This document shows, piece after piece, positions 27,893-37,449 of a stretch of DNA of 64,000 bases. The notes below the pieces were generated by a model that was not told the origin of the DNA, ran no database searches, and saw only the letters and a program-made list of their open reading frames with translations. Every line of letters begins with the position of its first letter. The first letter of the stretch is position 1. Source of the stretch: DATCHW01 sp963806045 (lineage in GTDB: Bacteria; Bacteroidota; Ignavibacteria; Tepidaquicellales; Tepidaquicellaceae); assembly GCA_963806045.1 (NCBI GenBank), contig CAWDWP010000017.1, positions 92,171 to 156,170 of the forward strand, in the 5' to 3' direction. The position numbers were made by a program, and so were the translations under genes.

Positions 27893-27999
27893 AAATAAAC
27901 AATTGTTTTACCAAATCGATATAACAGCTTAATATGATAAAATTAATTAAGATAATATTCATTTTCCCCTTTCAAATGAAGGTCAGGGTTTTTCTAGTC

Positions 28000-29292
28000 T
28001 TATTTATATAACTGCCCTACGTTCAAATTATTAGCATGTAAATCAAAATTACAGCCAGCAACGGTCATAAGAACTAGTGTCAGCAAATCCAAGAATGTTA
28101 GAAGTTTTTCCGTTTGTATATTTGCCCATTATTTTTTTGTTGTTGGAAATGTGAAGAATAATTGCAATTAAAACAGGTGCAGTTAATCCATAAAGAATCG
28201 CTGAATAAATCAGCGCTTTAATTGGTGAAATACCAATGTAATTCAACGATAACCCAAGGATCAGTGAAATGGCAATGATGATATAAAATGCTTTTGCTTT
28301 GATGAAATTTTTTATTCAATCCTTCTTTCCAGCCAAATGTTTCAGTGATGATATAAGAAAGTGAACCACTCAAAACGGGAATGGCTAAAAGTCCGGTGCC
28401 GATTACACCAACTGCAAAAAGTAAATATGCTGCATTTCCTGCTAATGGTTTCAATGCCTGAGCCGCTTGTTCAACGGTATCAATCTGATGAATATTGCCA
28501 TTAAATAAAACCGAACCTGTAGTTAGAATAATAAAGAACATAACAAGATTTGAAAATAACATTCCAAAATCGACATCCTGTTGCATTTCGTGTAATAATT
28601 CTTTTGTTCACCACTAAATGTTTTTTCTTTTGCTTCATATCTTCCACTTCCATCGTTGCCTGCCAAAAGAAAAGATAGGGTGAAATAGTAGTTCCAAGGA
28701 TGGCAACAAGAATGCTGATAAAGTTTTTGTCAAACTTTATTGTTGGAATAAAAGTGGCTTTCAAAACTGCTACCCAATCTTGTTTGTATAAAAACGGAAC
28801 AATCAGATAAACTAAAAGAACAAGGCAGAGATATTTCAGAACAGAAGCAATTTTTTGATAAGGCAAATAAATAATTAACACTAAAAGTATGATGGTGAAA
28901 ACAACGCTGAAATAAGTTGCCTGAATTGAAGGAAATAACAGATTACCTACTGCTCCCATTCCTGCAATGTCAGCACCTATGTTCATAACAATGGCAGGAA
29001 AACTAAACAACAACATTAAATACAAAACAGGTTTTGAATAATTTGTTTTAAGCGTTCCTGCTAAACCATGTGAAGTAACCAAACCAATTCTTGCACACAT
29101 TTCCTGAATGGAAGCCATGAGCGGAAATGTAATAAGTGCAGTCCAGAGAGTTGAAAGTCCGTATGCAGCACCTGCCTGTGAGTAGGTTGCAATGCCCGAA
29201 GGGTCATCATCGCTTGCACCTGTAACAAGTCCGGGTCCAAGTATTTTCCAAAAACGAATAAGTTTATTTTGGTTTTTTTTCATGTTATTCAT
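28000..29292 (-). CDS. NRAMP-family divalent metal transporter (three frameshifts)
   Basis: The start at 29292 gives KILGPGLVTGASDDDPSGIATYSQAGAAYG, the classical NRAMP helix 1 metal-binding DPG-type region (here DDDPSG). Further membrane helices follow in two more frames (DFGMLFSNLVMFFIILTTG, AVGVIGTGLLAIPVLSGS, LNYIGISPIKALIYSAI), and a last short piece runs to TAA at 28000. Breaks lie near 28612 (AAAA run), 28305 (A run) and 28085. Joined length is about 430 residues, normal for inner-membrane proton-coupled Mn/Fe importers. Homopolymer breaks suggest sequencing error, but pseudogenisation cannot be excluded. Confidence 0.78.
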
Positions 29293-29425
29293 TAATTATA
29301 TCTCATATTAATAATTAATATTATAATGAACAGTGATATTTTTTCCAATATACTCCGGTATTTACTTTGGGACCACAGTAACAATTTCCATTAAAATGTT
29401 CTGAAACAAAGTGTGCCGTAGCATT

Positions 29426-29785
29426 TCAGTCTTCTTTATCTTCATCAGGATCATTTTGCTCATCACTACCTAAACTGTATAGATTATTCGCTTCATCTTC
29501 ATTTCCTACTTTTTCCTGTTCATCATCCAGTTCTGATCCGGGGACATCCAAGTCACTGCCGGATTCATCTTCGACAAAATCCTTTTCGTTATTTTTTCCC
29601 AATTTACTTTCCTGGCTTGATTCTTTTGATTTTGTAATATCTTCCGGATCTACACTCTTCTCTTCTTTATCTTTACTGTAAATGTCTTCACTGTCCGGAT
29701 AAGAAGGGTATCCCGGAAGATCTGCTTTCCCATCTTTATTTGCCTGTTCATCTGACAGTTTTGTTTTATTGCCTTTTTTTTTCAT
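29426..29785 (-). CDS. small acidic hypothetical protein
   Basis: 119 residues, very rich in Asp, Glu, Lys and Ser, with no hydrophobic segment; predicted disordered. Two blocks recur in uncharacterised Bacteroidota proteins as I remember them: LPGYPSYPDSEDIYSKDKEE near 23-43, and SDLDVPGSELDDEQEKVG with NEDEANNLYSLGSDEQND near the C terminus. These proteins tend to be found among general stress genes. Function unknown; monocistronic. Confidence 0.75.
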   Translation of the reverse strand: MKKKGNKTKLSDEQANKDGKADLPGYPSYPDSEDIYSKDKEEKSVDPEDITKSKESSQESKLGKNNEKDFVEDESGSDLDVPGSELDDEQEKVGNEDEANNLYSLGSDEQNDPDEDKED

Positions 29786-29910
29786 ATCATTAATAAATTT
29801 AATTATGTTAATTTTAATAATTTGTAAACCTTTAAGTTATTTATATACCCGGAAATATAATTTATTTTCTTATACTCCATAATAGCTTTATAACATCGGT
29901 ATCAATACGA

Positions 29911-30513
29911 TTATACTTCAACTTTTTTCTCGTCTGATGAAACCAATTCCATTGTTAATTCTTTTTGATCTACCTTAATCAATTCAACTTCGCATAGAAG
30001 TGTCACTTCTTCGCCTAACATAAATCCTCCGGTTTCTATTAATGTGTTCCAGGTAAGTTCCCAATCACTTCTATTAATTTTTCCGGTAACTGTAAATCCG
30101 GCTCTTTCCTTCCCCCAGGGATCTTTTATTATTCCTCCGAATTGCATATTCAATTTAATATTTTTGGTAATGCCTTTCATAGATAATTCCCCCCATAATT
30201 CATAATTGCCATCCGGGTCGGGTTTTTCAATGGTATTTGAGACGAAGGATATCTGTTTATGGTTTTGCACATCAAAAAAATCAGCACTTTTTAAATGTTC
30301 ATCCCGTTTTGCATCACCCGTAGTAACTGAAGCAGCATCTATCCATAAATCAATTTCTGCAGTTGAAAAATCTTTACCGGATGTATAGATATCTGCATCA
30401 AATTTTTTGAATTCACCTTTAACATTTGCAATCATCAAATGTTTTACTTTAAAAGTAATTTCACTGTGTGACGGATCTACCGACCATTTCGTTTCATTCG
30501 TTTTAATTTTCAT
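29911..30513 (-). CDS. YceI family protein
   Basis: 200 residues. YceI lipocalin-like fold: WSVDPSHSEITFKVKHLMIANVKGEFKKF, then DLWIDAASVTTGDAKRDEHLKSADFFDV, then YELWGELSMKGITKNIKL and GFTVTGKINRSDWELTWNTLIETGGFMLGEEVTL. YceI proteins bind isoprenoid-type lipids and often respond to stress or base. Most are secreted; this one has no signal peptide and looks cytoplasmic. Monocistronic within a run of same-strand stress genes. Confidence 0.92.
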   Translation of the reverse strand: MKIKTNETKWSVDPSHSEITFKVKHLMIANVKGEFKKFDADIYTSGKDFSTAEIDLWIDAASVTTGDAKRDEHLKSADFFDVQNHKQISFVSNTIEKPDPDGNYELWGELSMKGITKNIKLNMQFGGIIKDPWGKERAGFTVTGKINRSDWELTWNTLIETGGFMLGEEVTLLCEVELIKVDQKELTMELVSSDEKKVEV

Positions 30514-30583
30514 TTTGTTTGTTTTATTTCGTTATTAAATATGAGTTATTTCTTCTTAATTGTTTATTTATAATAATTGAATT

Positions 30584-31435
30584 CTAAAGTTGAAGCCATA
30601 AGAATCTCCTATTATATTGGGCTGCAACTGCATACGCTGCAATCAGACCTTTTTTAGGATTTTTTGAATCAGATTTATCCCCTTTTTCATGTTTGTCAAC
30701 AACCCAGGTAGCAATATAGTAACCAAATGCAGCACCTATTAAGTCATCAGATGTCCAATGCCAATCCTGATAAACTCGTGAAGCCATGGTGATTATTGCG
30801 GGAACATAAAATAAAACTTTCAACCAAACCGGTTTAACATTTCTTGACAGAACTGTTGAAATTACAAAAGCAGCAGTTGAATGTCCTGAGGGCATTGAAT
30901 GATAACTCTCGTTAAGAAGACTGGAGAAGGGACGATAAGTTTCGTTGCCCTGATTCAGGTTTGGTCTTGCTCTGCCGATTGCAACCTTTAGTATGTAATT
31001 TATTCCCCCTGCATAGATTGAAGCTTGCCCTATTTCATAAGCAATTTTCTTCGCTGTCATATCCCCCGTTATTACCGAATACAAACCGAATCCGGTGAAA
31101 AACACAACAGGAGAATATAATTCACCATACATTCTTCCGAATATTATCGGAGCGCTTTTATAAAACCTTTGGTCGTCTCTTAAAACCGCATCCCGTATTG
31201 GCTGGTCGGCAAGCATAGTCAAACCTCCTACGACGGTTACCAAACCCATTTTTAGATAATCATTTCCGTCCCATTTTGAAGGTTGCTTTATGAAGTCGAA
31301 TGTCTCATTTGTGAACTGGGAAAATGTATATTTGTTTTGTGCAAATAACGGCGATAAATTTAATATTATAAATAGACTTAATATAAAAAATTTATTTCGC
31401 AATATTTTTATTTTATTATTTGTCTTATTAGTCAA
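30584..31435 (-). CDS. PAP2-family phosphatase with signal peptide
   Basis: 283 residues. An N-terminal signal or anchor (NKFFILSLFIILNLSPLFAQ) precedes a type 2 phosphatidic-acid phosphatase domain with all three motifs: KVAIGRARP, PSGHSTAAF, and SRVYQDWHWTSDDLIG (Arg, His, Asp). It dephosphorylates lipid phosphates, perhaps undecaprenyl pyrophosphate or phosphatidate, at the periplasmic membrane face. It lies 43 bp from the DUF3943 gene upstream, a pairing I recall from Bacteroidota stress clusters. Confidence 0.9.
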   Translation of the reverse strand: MTNKTNNKIKILRNKFFILSLFIILNLSPLFAQNKYTFSQFTNETFDFIKQPSKWDGNDYLKMGLVTVVGGLTMLADQPIRDAVLRDDQRFYKSAPIIFGRMYGELYSPVVFFTGFGLYSVITGDMTAKKIAYEIGQASIYAGGINYILKVAIGRARPNLNQGNETYRPFSSLLNESYHSMPSGHSTAAFVISTVLSRNVKPVWLKVLFYVPAIITMASRVYQDWHWTSDDLIGAAFGYYIATWVVDKHEKGDKSDSKNPKKGLIAAYAVAAQYNRRFLWLQL

Positions 31436-31478
31436 TTCACATTATAATTCTTGTTCATAGGGAATAAGTAATAAATTA

Positions 31479-33119
31479 TCAGAGTTTAAAATTCCCTAAA
31501 TTTATCATTAGATAAATTCTTTGCTCAGTTCTAACACTATGAAAGCTACCGATATCACGTGTATATCTGTCGTTGTAGTATATCAAGTGTTCAAATCCAA
31601 TGTTTAGATTTCCTATAAGCCTGATAGTTATTCTGGGTTTGATTATTCCAATATAATTATTTCCCGCAAGTCCAACATACGTACTAATCCAGTAAAAATA
31701 ACTTATGAACTGGAGGCTTCCCCAACCGAGATTAATACCGAAATCAAACTTTCCATCCATTCCACCTCCATAATTATAATCCCTGACTTGTGAAGTATCC
31801 GGACCGAATTTGGAACTGTTTCCGGCTAATGGTACTATTCCGAGATGTATATTTGTAAAAATATAAGAATCTTTAGAAAGCGGTAACGGATATTTCGACA
31901 TTATTCCTCCTCCAATACCTATGTTTCCAAGCTCAAAAGTTTTATTATCAAAGTAATCAAAATGCTGGAATATACCCATTAGCATTTCAAGTTTACCGGA
32001 TTGAACGTTTTTTCCAAATAAAACTCCATATCCCGTTACATTTTCAACAATTTTTCTTCCTACTCCTATATTTAATGCTCCCCGAACCGTAAAGAAATCA
32101 TAAGGCTTCCATTGTCTTTTTTCCTGCGGATATCCATAATCAAGTTGAATATTAACTATTGCGTTTTGAGCCCCTGTCCAGAATTGGCTTCCATCGTTTA
32201 GCTTTCGCATACCTCCTGATAACTCGATATTAAGAGGTTCTTTCTGATATACTTCATTACTTGTTACTCTTTTATATTTTCCCTGAATAAGTCTGTTAAA
32301 AAATCTAGTCGGGCTGAGTACTGCCGCTGCTAATTCTCTAAATATTCTCTCAGACCCGGTTGTCCGGTCATCCAATATATTTGAACCTAATCTGTAAAGA
32401 ATTTCTCCGAAAAATGCTCCGCTGATGGATGTATTGATTATATCATTATATGCCGGGAGTGTATTTTCACCTAAATACTCCCACAACAAACTCCCTCCTG
32501 TCGCAAAAGGAATAGATTCCCAGAAATTATAGCCATTAGACCTTGCAGATGTAAAATTTAGTCCCCCTGTGTAAGGATGAGCAATAAAGTTCATTCCAAA
32601 TCTGTCGAAATCCCATTCCCAGCCCGTATTTAAATTATGTTTCCAGGAATTAAATCCAACCCTTCCGAAATCAAAGTTTAAAATATATCTGTTGATTAAT
32701 CCGTTAAAAACATGTAAACCCAGTACTTCGGCCATTGGTATCCATAAAGGATATTTTTTGTTATATACAGTATCATCGTTCAATAAATCACCGAACATAT
32801 TATATCTTGTTGAGTCATAGGATTTAATCTTATCTTCCTCAGTTTTAGCTGTATCATTAGCTTTAACTATCTTCTCATCCTTTTTTCCCTTTATGGAATC
32901 ATTTTTTATAGTATCCTTTGGGATAGCAGAAGAATTGTGAGGAAGGAAATTAACGGATTCATTAATTGGTTCGCCATCTTCTATTACATTTATTGCTTCA
33001 AATTTCTGTATTATTCTTTCAACATTTTTGTCTTTTGCATTTAAAACCACCTGACTGTAGCATAGAGATGAAAGGGTCAAAAAAATAATTAATAAAACAA
33101 CAGCAAATGATATTCGAAT
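31479..33119 (-). CDS. DUF3943 outer-membrane-associated protein
   Basis: About 546 residues. After a charged linker the DUF3943 core starts with PLWIPMAEVLGLHVFNGLINRY and contains WEWDFDRFGMNFIAHPYTGG and SIPFATGGSLLWEYLGE, followed by beta-rich segments and a barrel-like end. The first ATG/GTG/TTG-type start is TTG 33080, but that falls inside a signal peptide. The frame continues upstream through RISFAVVLLIIFLTLSSLCYSQ to an ATT at 33119, preceded directly by TAA. A rare ATT start or a sequence error is therefore likely. Function unknown. Confidence 0.8.
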   Translation of the reverse strand: MRISFAVVLLIIFLTLSSLCYSQVVLNAKDKNVERIIQKFEAINVIEDGEPINESVNFLPHNSSAIPKDTIKNDSIKGKKDEKIVKANDTAKTEEDKIKSYDSTRYNMFGDLLNDDTVYNKKYPLWIPMAEVLGLHVFNGLINRYILNFDFGRVGFNSWKHNLNTGWEWDFDRFGMNFIAHPYTGGLNFTSARSNGYNFWESIPFATGGSLLWEYLGENTLPAYNDIINTSISGAFFGEILYRLGSNILDDRTTGSERIFRELAAAVLSPTRFFNRLIQGKYKRVTSNEVYQKEPLNIELSGGMRKLNDGSQFWTGAQNAIVNIQLDYGYPQEKRQWKPYDFFTVRGALNIGVGRKIVENVTGYGVLFGKNVQSGKLEMLMGIFQHFDYFDNKTFELGNIGIGGGIMSKYPLPLSKDSYIFTNIHLGIVPLAGNSSKFGPDTSQVRDYNYGGGMDGKFDFGINLGWGSLQFISYFYWISTYVGLAGNNYIGIIKPRITIRLIGNLNIGFEHLIYYNDRYTRDIGSFHSVRTEQRIYLMINLGNFKL

Positions 33120-33139
33120 TTATTTTAATAAGATTTTTT

Positions 33140-33699
33140 TCATTTATGCTTATTTCTTTCAAGTTTTACATTCTTATCCTTTATCACTGCATATTTAGTG
33201 AACAATGTTCCCTGTTTATTTACACTTTCACAATTTATTAATTGCAAATTGATATCAAGTTTTTCTTCTATTACAAAATTACCTCCCGCTCCGAATATTT
33301 TTGGTTCGATTGTCAGCCAGAATTCATCAATTAACTGCTCTTTTAAAAATGACGTAGCAATATGCGGTCCGCCAACTACTAACATATTTTCATTTCCTTC
33401 CATTTCAAAGTGTTTTGTCAGGTTAACCGGAGATTCACTTCGAAATTCAAGCTGTCCCAAAATTTCATAATTTTTGTATTTAGAAGGTTCTTTTGTCATA
33501 ATAATAAGAAGATGATTTGGGTTCGCTTTGACCGGTTCAAAATTAAAAGTATTGCTTCCCATTACTATTAACCGGGTATCATTCCATATCTTTTTAAAAT
33601 ATTCCTGATCCTGCTGGATGACCAGGATTTAACGTGAGGGTTATACCATTTAGTTATTTTTCCATCTAACGTTGACACAAAAACAAGAATAGTTTTCAA
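33140..33699 (-). CDS. RibD C-terminal/DHFR-like reductase (frameshifted)
   Basis: The main frame (33562-33140) has RLIVMGSNTFNFEPVKANPN, MLVVGGPHIATSFLKEQLIDEFWLTIEPKIFG and a C-terminal Lys-rich tail. The missing N terminus is in another frame upstream: LKTILVFVSTLDGKITKWYN from TTG 33699. The frames join near 33625 at a CATCCAGCAGGATCAG stretch. Joined length is about 186 residues, as in this family. It is only distantly related to the tandem copies at 18.9-20.2 kb. Probably an NADPH-dependent reductase of unknown substrate. Confidence 0.72.
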
Positions 33700-33719
33700 T
33701 TTTTTATTGCTAATTGTTA

Positions 33720-34208
33720 TTAAGTAAGAGCATATAAGTTTTCACTGCTTGCCTTTTCACGGTCTGAAATTTTTATCTTACCCAAAAAGTTTATCGCAAG
33801 TGTTTCTTCTTCTATCTGCTCTTTAACAAAGCATCGCATAAAGTTCAGGGTTTCCCTATCCTCTTCATCAAAACTCATTTTTACAAGTTTATGGAAAAGT
33901 TTTGTGTTTTCTATTTCATGCTCAAATACTTTTTCAAAACAATAATTTATATTCTCAGGATTTTCCGGGGGAGAAAATATTGATGTTAAATGCACTTCCG
34001 CTCCTCTTTTTAAAATATATTCCAATATTTTCATCATATGTTTGTGCGCCTCATCTGCGTGCCTTGATAGGACATTAGCAATCCCATAGAATCCCTGGTT
34101 TTCAGCCCATGATGCATAACATAAAAAAGTTTGTGAAGCTTGTGCTTCTTTCGTCATTTGCTCATTCATCTCTGCTGTGAGAGTTTTTGAAAGTTTGTTT
34201 GTTTCCAT
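33720..34208 (-). CDS. non-haem ferritin
   Basis: 162 residues, four-helix ferritin fold: MNEQMTKEAQASQTFLCYASWAENQGFYGIANVL, SRHADEAHKHMMKILEYILKRGAEVHL, FEHEIENTKLFHKLVKMSFDEED and FVKEQIEEETLAINFLGKI. Di-iron ligands are the Glu/His residues of ADEAHKH and the helix Glu residues. Bacterial FtnA-type iron storage and detoxification in the cytoplasm. Together with the rubrerythrin and NRAMP genes it supports an iron/oxidative-stress theme. Confidence 0.9.
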   Translation of the reverse strand: METNKLSKTLTAEMNEQMTKEAQASQTFLCYASWAENQGFYGIANVLSRHADEAHKHMMKILEYILKRGAEVHLTSIFSPPENPENINYCFEKVFEHEIENTKLFHKLVKMSFDEEDRETLNFMRCFVKEQIEEETLAINFLGKIKISDREKASSENLYALT

Positions 34209-34460
34209 TTAAATTTTTTATATTTTTAAATAAAAGTAATTCGTTTAAAAACTCCTTAAACCTTTTGGGTTTTTGTCCATCTATTATATTATTTCATCAA
34301 TATTCATCAACAGAACTGAATTAGTCTATATTGATTCTTTATTAAAAATTCGGAATTAACCGAATAGCTAAATTAAGAATTAGAAAAATTAATTTTTTTA
34401 ATTCTTTATATTAATAAAAAACCCAACTTCATAAACTGGATTTAATTCCATGCCTGAATT

Positions 34461-34481
34461 CTCCGGTAATCCATACCGGAG
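34461..34481. repeat. 8-bp perfect hairpin in the ferritin upstream gap
   Basis: CTCCGGTA (34461-34468) pairs with TACCGGAG (34474-34481) around ATCCA. No T-run follows on either strand, so a terminator role is uncertain. The rest of 34209-34526 is AT-rich with no gene I can support. Confidence 0.45.
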
Positions 34482-34526
34482 ATTTCATACTTATGTTAGA
34501 ATTTACTGATTTTATTTTCGATTCTT

Positions 34527-34844
34527 TATATTGACCGAAGTAAAATAAGTGCGACTAAAACAGCGCCTATAATTGCAAATATAAGGATAGTATCCGAACT
34601 AAACTGAACATCCGAAATCTTTTGTACTTCATCCGGCTTCATTGGAATGTATTTTCCATCTTCAAGTCTTTAAAAACTGAATGTTTTTCAATCCATATTC
34701 GTCTACCAGATTTGAATTTAATTCCTGAAATGTACTCGTAGTAGATGTCAGGTAACGTGTTATTTCTTTTTTAACAATATCCTGTGACTTTAAGAAAAGC
34801 GGCATGAATAATATTAAAACAGCAATTAAGATTAGCTTTTTCAT
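34527..34844 (-). CDS. small exported single-TM protein, duplicate A (frameshifted)
   Basis: Near-identical to the next gene upstream. Signal peptide LILIAVLILFMPLFLKSQ, then DIVKKEITRYLTSTTSTFQE, then after a +1 frame change EDGKYIPMKPDEVQKISDVQ and a C-terminal membrane helix ILIFAIIGAVLVALILLRSI ending at TAA 34527. The extra base is at about 34670 (aaagacttg here, aaagcttca in the duplicate). Unknown family. Without the frameshift correction the product would stop before the C-terminal helix, so this copy is either dead or mis-sequenced. Confidence 0.72.
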
Positions 34845-34906
34845 GATTTTTTATTGTTTAAGTTTATAAATTTTATCTTCATTTCACTTCACATTTTTAA
34901 ATAAAA

Positions 34907-35227
34907 TCAGCGTCCCGCCCTGAGTAAAAGCAGTACGACTAAAACTGCTCCTATTATGGCAAATATTAAGATTACATCCGAATCAATCTGAACTTCCGAA
35001 ATCTTTTGTACTTCATCAGGCTTCATTGGAATGTATTTTCCGTCTTGAAGCTTTAAGAATTTTATATTTTTCAATCCATATTGATCTACTAGATTCGAAT
35101 TTAATTCCTGAAATGTACTCGTAGTAGAGGTCAGGTAATGTGTTATTTCTTTTTTAACAATATCCTGTGACTTTAAGAAAAGAGGCATGAATAATATTAA
35201 AACGCTCATTAAAATTAATTTTTTCAT
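34907..35227 (-). CDS. small exported single-TM protein, duplicate B (intact)
   Basis: 106 residues: signal peptide (about 1-20), a soluble 60-residue part (DIVKKEITHYLTSTTSTFQE ... QDGKYIPMKPDEVQKISEVQ), and a C-terminal membrane helix (ILIFAIIGAVLVVLLLL) with a basic RAGR tail. Topology: periplasmic domain held to the inner membrane. I recognise no family. It is the first gene after regulon promoter copy 2 and is followed by its duplicate, so the pair is probably co-transcribed. Confidence 0.8.
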   Translation of the reverse strand: MKKLILMSVLILFMPLFLKSQDIVKKEITHYLTSTTSTFQELNSNLVDQYGLKNIKFLKLQDGKYIPMKPDEVQKISEVQIDSDVILIFAIIGAVLVVLLLLRAGR

Positions 35228-35303
35228 GATTTTATTTTACAGTTAAAGTTTTTTAAATCCATTTTAAAATGTTGGTTTAATTTATCATAATACTGTTGAA
35301 TAA

Positions 35304-35349
35304 GTAATAGTGCAGAGGGATGAAAAAGGAACTAACCCATATGGATTAG
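35304..35349 (-). promoter_or_regulatory. regulon promoter, copy 2 (small TM protein genes)
   Basis: Minus strand: CTAATCC-ATAT-GGGTTAG (35349-35332, one mismatch in the palindrome), 22 nt starting TTCCTTTTTCATCCCTC, and a -10-like TATTAC (35309-35304). The leader to the first gene is about 70 nt. Confidence 0.75.
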
Positions 35350-35494
35350 TAATTAATTGCCTATATATAAGAATACAGAATCTTCAGGATTTTTAAATTC
35401 TTTTATGCGGAATATATTGTAATTTATAATTTATATTGGAATAAAAAAGTCGTTTTGCGTCTTATTATTGGTAAAATTCATTCGTATTAAAAAA

Positions 35495-35540
35495 CTAACT
35501 ATAAAGAACTAATCCCTTTTTCATCCCTTTGGTCTATACT
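35495..35540 (+). promoter_or_regulatory. regulon promoter, copy 5 (kaiC-kaiB), opposite strand
   Basis: Plus strand: an 18-nt element CTAACTATAAAGAACTAA (35495-35512) in the place of the palindrome, conserving only CTAA and parts of the second half. Then exactly 22 nt with CCCTTTTTCATCCCTTTGG, then TATACT (35535-35540). Orientation and spacing match the four minus-strand copies. It faces kaiC with a leader of about 140 nt. The 35228-35685 gap thus holds two divergent promoters of one type. Confidence 0.65.
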
Positions 35541-35685
35541 ATTATTATTCTATTATCCGTATAATTACTATGAAGAATTCCCATATTTTAATATGATGGC
35601 TAAAGAATTATAGAGGAGAATGAAAATAAGAAGTTGATGATGAATTAAAGAAGAAGAAAATAAATAACTTTATAGAATAGTTCCT

Positions 35686-37449
35686 ATGAAAAAAAGAAAT
35701 GTAGAATTTAAACGTAATACTCTTCCAAAAACCCCGACCAGTATTCAAGGATTGGATGAAATCACAGGCGGAGGATTACCGAAAGGCAGACCAACGCTTA
35801 TATGCGGGGGCGCAGGTTGTGGAAAGACACTCTTTGCTATGGAGTTTCTCGTTCGCGGAGCTACTCTGTACAATGAGCCGGGTGTCTTTATTTCATTCGA
35901 GGAAACTGAAAAAGAGCTCACGGCAAACGTTGCTTCATTGGGTTTCGATTTAGATAGTCTTGTAGCAAAGAAAAAGATTTGGCTTGAACACATTCACGTT
36001 GAAAAAGAAGAAGTAGAGCAAAACGGTGAATACGATTTAGAAGGTTTGTTTATCAGAATCCATCATGCAATTGAAAGCATCGACGCCAAACGTGTTGTAC
36101 TGGATACATTAGAAACTCTTTTTTCGTGGCTGCCTAAACCCCGTATATTGCGCGGTGAATTGCAAAGATTATTGCACTGGCTTAAAAAGAAAGGCGTAAC
36201 AACTATAATTACTGCAGAGCGGGGCGATGGTGCCTTAACCCGTCATGGCCTGGAAGAATATGTCTCCGATTGTGTAATTCTGCTTGATAATCGTGTCAAC
36301 GATCAATCCTCCATACGACGTCTAAGAATTGTTAAATATCGCGGTTCAACGCATGGAACGAACGAGTATCCATTTCTTATCGACGAAGATGGTTTTTCTG
36401 TTCTGCCTGTCACTTCTCTGGGACTGAATCACGTTTCATCCAGAGATAGAGTTTCAACAGGTATTCCGCGTCTTGATACAATGTTATCCGATAAAGGATA
36501 CTTTCGTGCGAGTACAGTACTTGTTTCAGGCACTGCAGGAACAGGCAAAACAAGCATTGCTGCTCAATTTGTTGAAGCAGCATGCAAGCGTGGAGAACGT
36601 GTACTCTATTTTACTTTCGAAGAATCCCCCGGACAACTTGTACGCAATATGCGTTCAATTGGTATCGATTTAGAACCATGGATGACACAGGGGCTGCTTC
36701 ATTTTCACGCAACCCGTCCCACACTCTATGGCCTCGAAACTCACCTGACAACGAGTATAAGATTAATTAATAAATTCAATCCTCATATAGTTATTCTTGA
36801 CCCTATTAATGCATTTGTGAGCGGAGATAACCAGACTGAAGTCAATACAATGCTGGTACGACTTGTAGATTTTCTTAAAATGAAGCGGATCACAGCTTTC
36901 TTCACAAGCCTCTCATCCGCCGGCGATAATAGTATCGAGACAACTGACGTTTATGTTTCATCCCTGATAGATACATGGCTGCTTTTGCGTGATATTGAAA
37001 TCGGCGGTGAACGGAACAGGGGATTATACGTTCTGAAATCTCGCGGTATGGCTCACTCAAATCAGATTCGCGAGTTTAAACTGACGAACCATGGTATCGA
37101 ATTGCTTGACGTTTATGTTGGTCCGGGTGGTGTTTTAACGGGTTCCGCGCGGCTATCTCAGGAAGCTAAAGACGATGCAGAACAATTATTGCGTCAGCAG
37201 GAAATCGGAACCAAACAATTTATATTAGAGCGTAAACATGAAGCTTTAGAAGCTCAGATTGTTTTATTAAATTCTGAATTTGAAGCAGAAAAATCTGAAG
37301 CTCTCAAAATAATCGGGATTGAAAAAGCAAGGAATGAACGATTCATACAAGACACGGTAAAAATGGGTAAGAGTCGAAGAGGTGATGTTTCTATGAAAGT
37401 AACCCGAACAAAGAACAAAAAAATATTTAGTAAAAAAAGCATATTATGA
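35686..37449 (+). CDS. kaiC: KaiC-family RecA-like ATPase, two domains plus coiled-coil tail
   Basis: 587 residues. The CI domain has Walker A GGAGCGKT at 41-48 and the CII domain GTAGTGKT at 282-289; each is preceded by a KaiC opening (GLDEITGGGLPKGR; STGIPRLDTML). The place of the cyanobacterial Ser431/Thr432 autophosphorylation sites reads DVYVSSLIDTWLLL, i.e. Ser425-Ser426. After about residue 470 comes a charged coiled coil (EAQIVLLNSEFEAEKSEALK). It is a non-cyanobacterial KaiC, probably a hexameric phospho-signalling ATPase in stress or timing. kaiB overlaps its stop; there is no kaiA. Confidence 0.92.
   Translation: MKKRNVEFKRNTLPKTPTSIQGLDEITGGGLPKGRPTLICGGAGCGKTLFAMEFLVRGATLYNEPGVFISFEETEKELTANVASLGFDLDSLVAKKKIWLEHIHVEKEEVEQNGEYDLEGLFIRIHHAIESIDAKRVVLDTLETLFSWLPKPRILRGELQRLLHWLKKKGVTTIITAERGDGALTRHGLEEYVSDCVILLDNRVNDQSSIRRLRIVKYRGSTHGTNEYPFLIDEDGFSVLPVTSLGLNHVSSRDRVSTGIPRLDTMLSDKGYFRASTVLVSGTAGTGKTSIAAQFVEAACKRGERVLYFTFEESPGQLVRNMRSIGIDLEPWMTQGLLHFHATRPTLYGLETHLTTSIRLINKFNPHIVILDPINAFVSGDNQTEVNTMLVRLVDFLKMKRITAFFTSLSSAGDNSIETTDVYVSSLIDTWLLLRDIEIGGERNRGLYVLKSRGMAHSNQIREFKLTNHGIELLDVYVGPGGVLTGSARLSQEAKDDAEQLLRQQEIGTKQFILERKHEALEAQIVLLNSEFEAEKSEALKIIGIEKARNERFIQDTVKMGKSRRGDVSMKVTRTKNKKIFSKKSIL

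Noticed and set aside
34290..34325. GGTTTTTGTCCATCTATTAT as a sixth regulon promoter (plus strand)
   Set aside because: There is no palindrome before it and no plus-strand gene after it; the similarity is limited to a T-run and CCATCTATTA.
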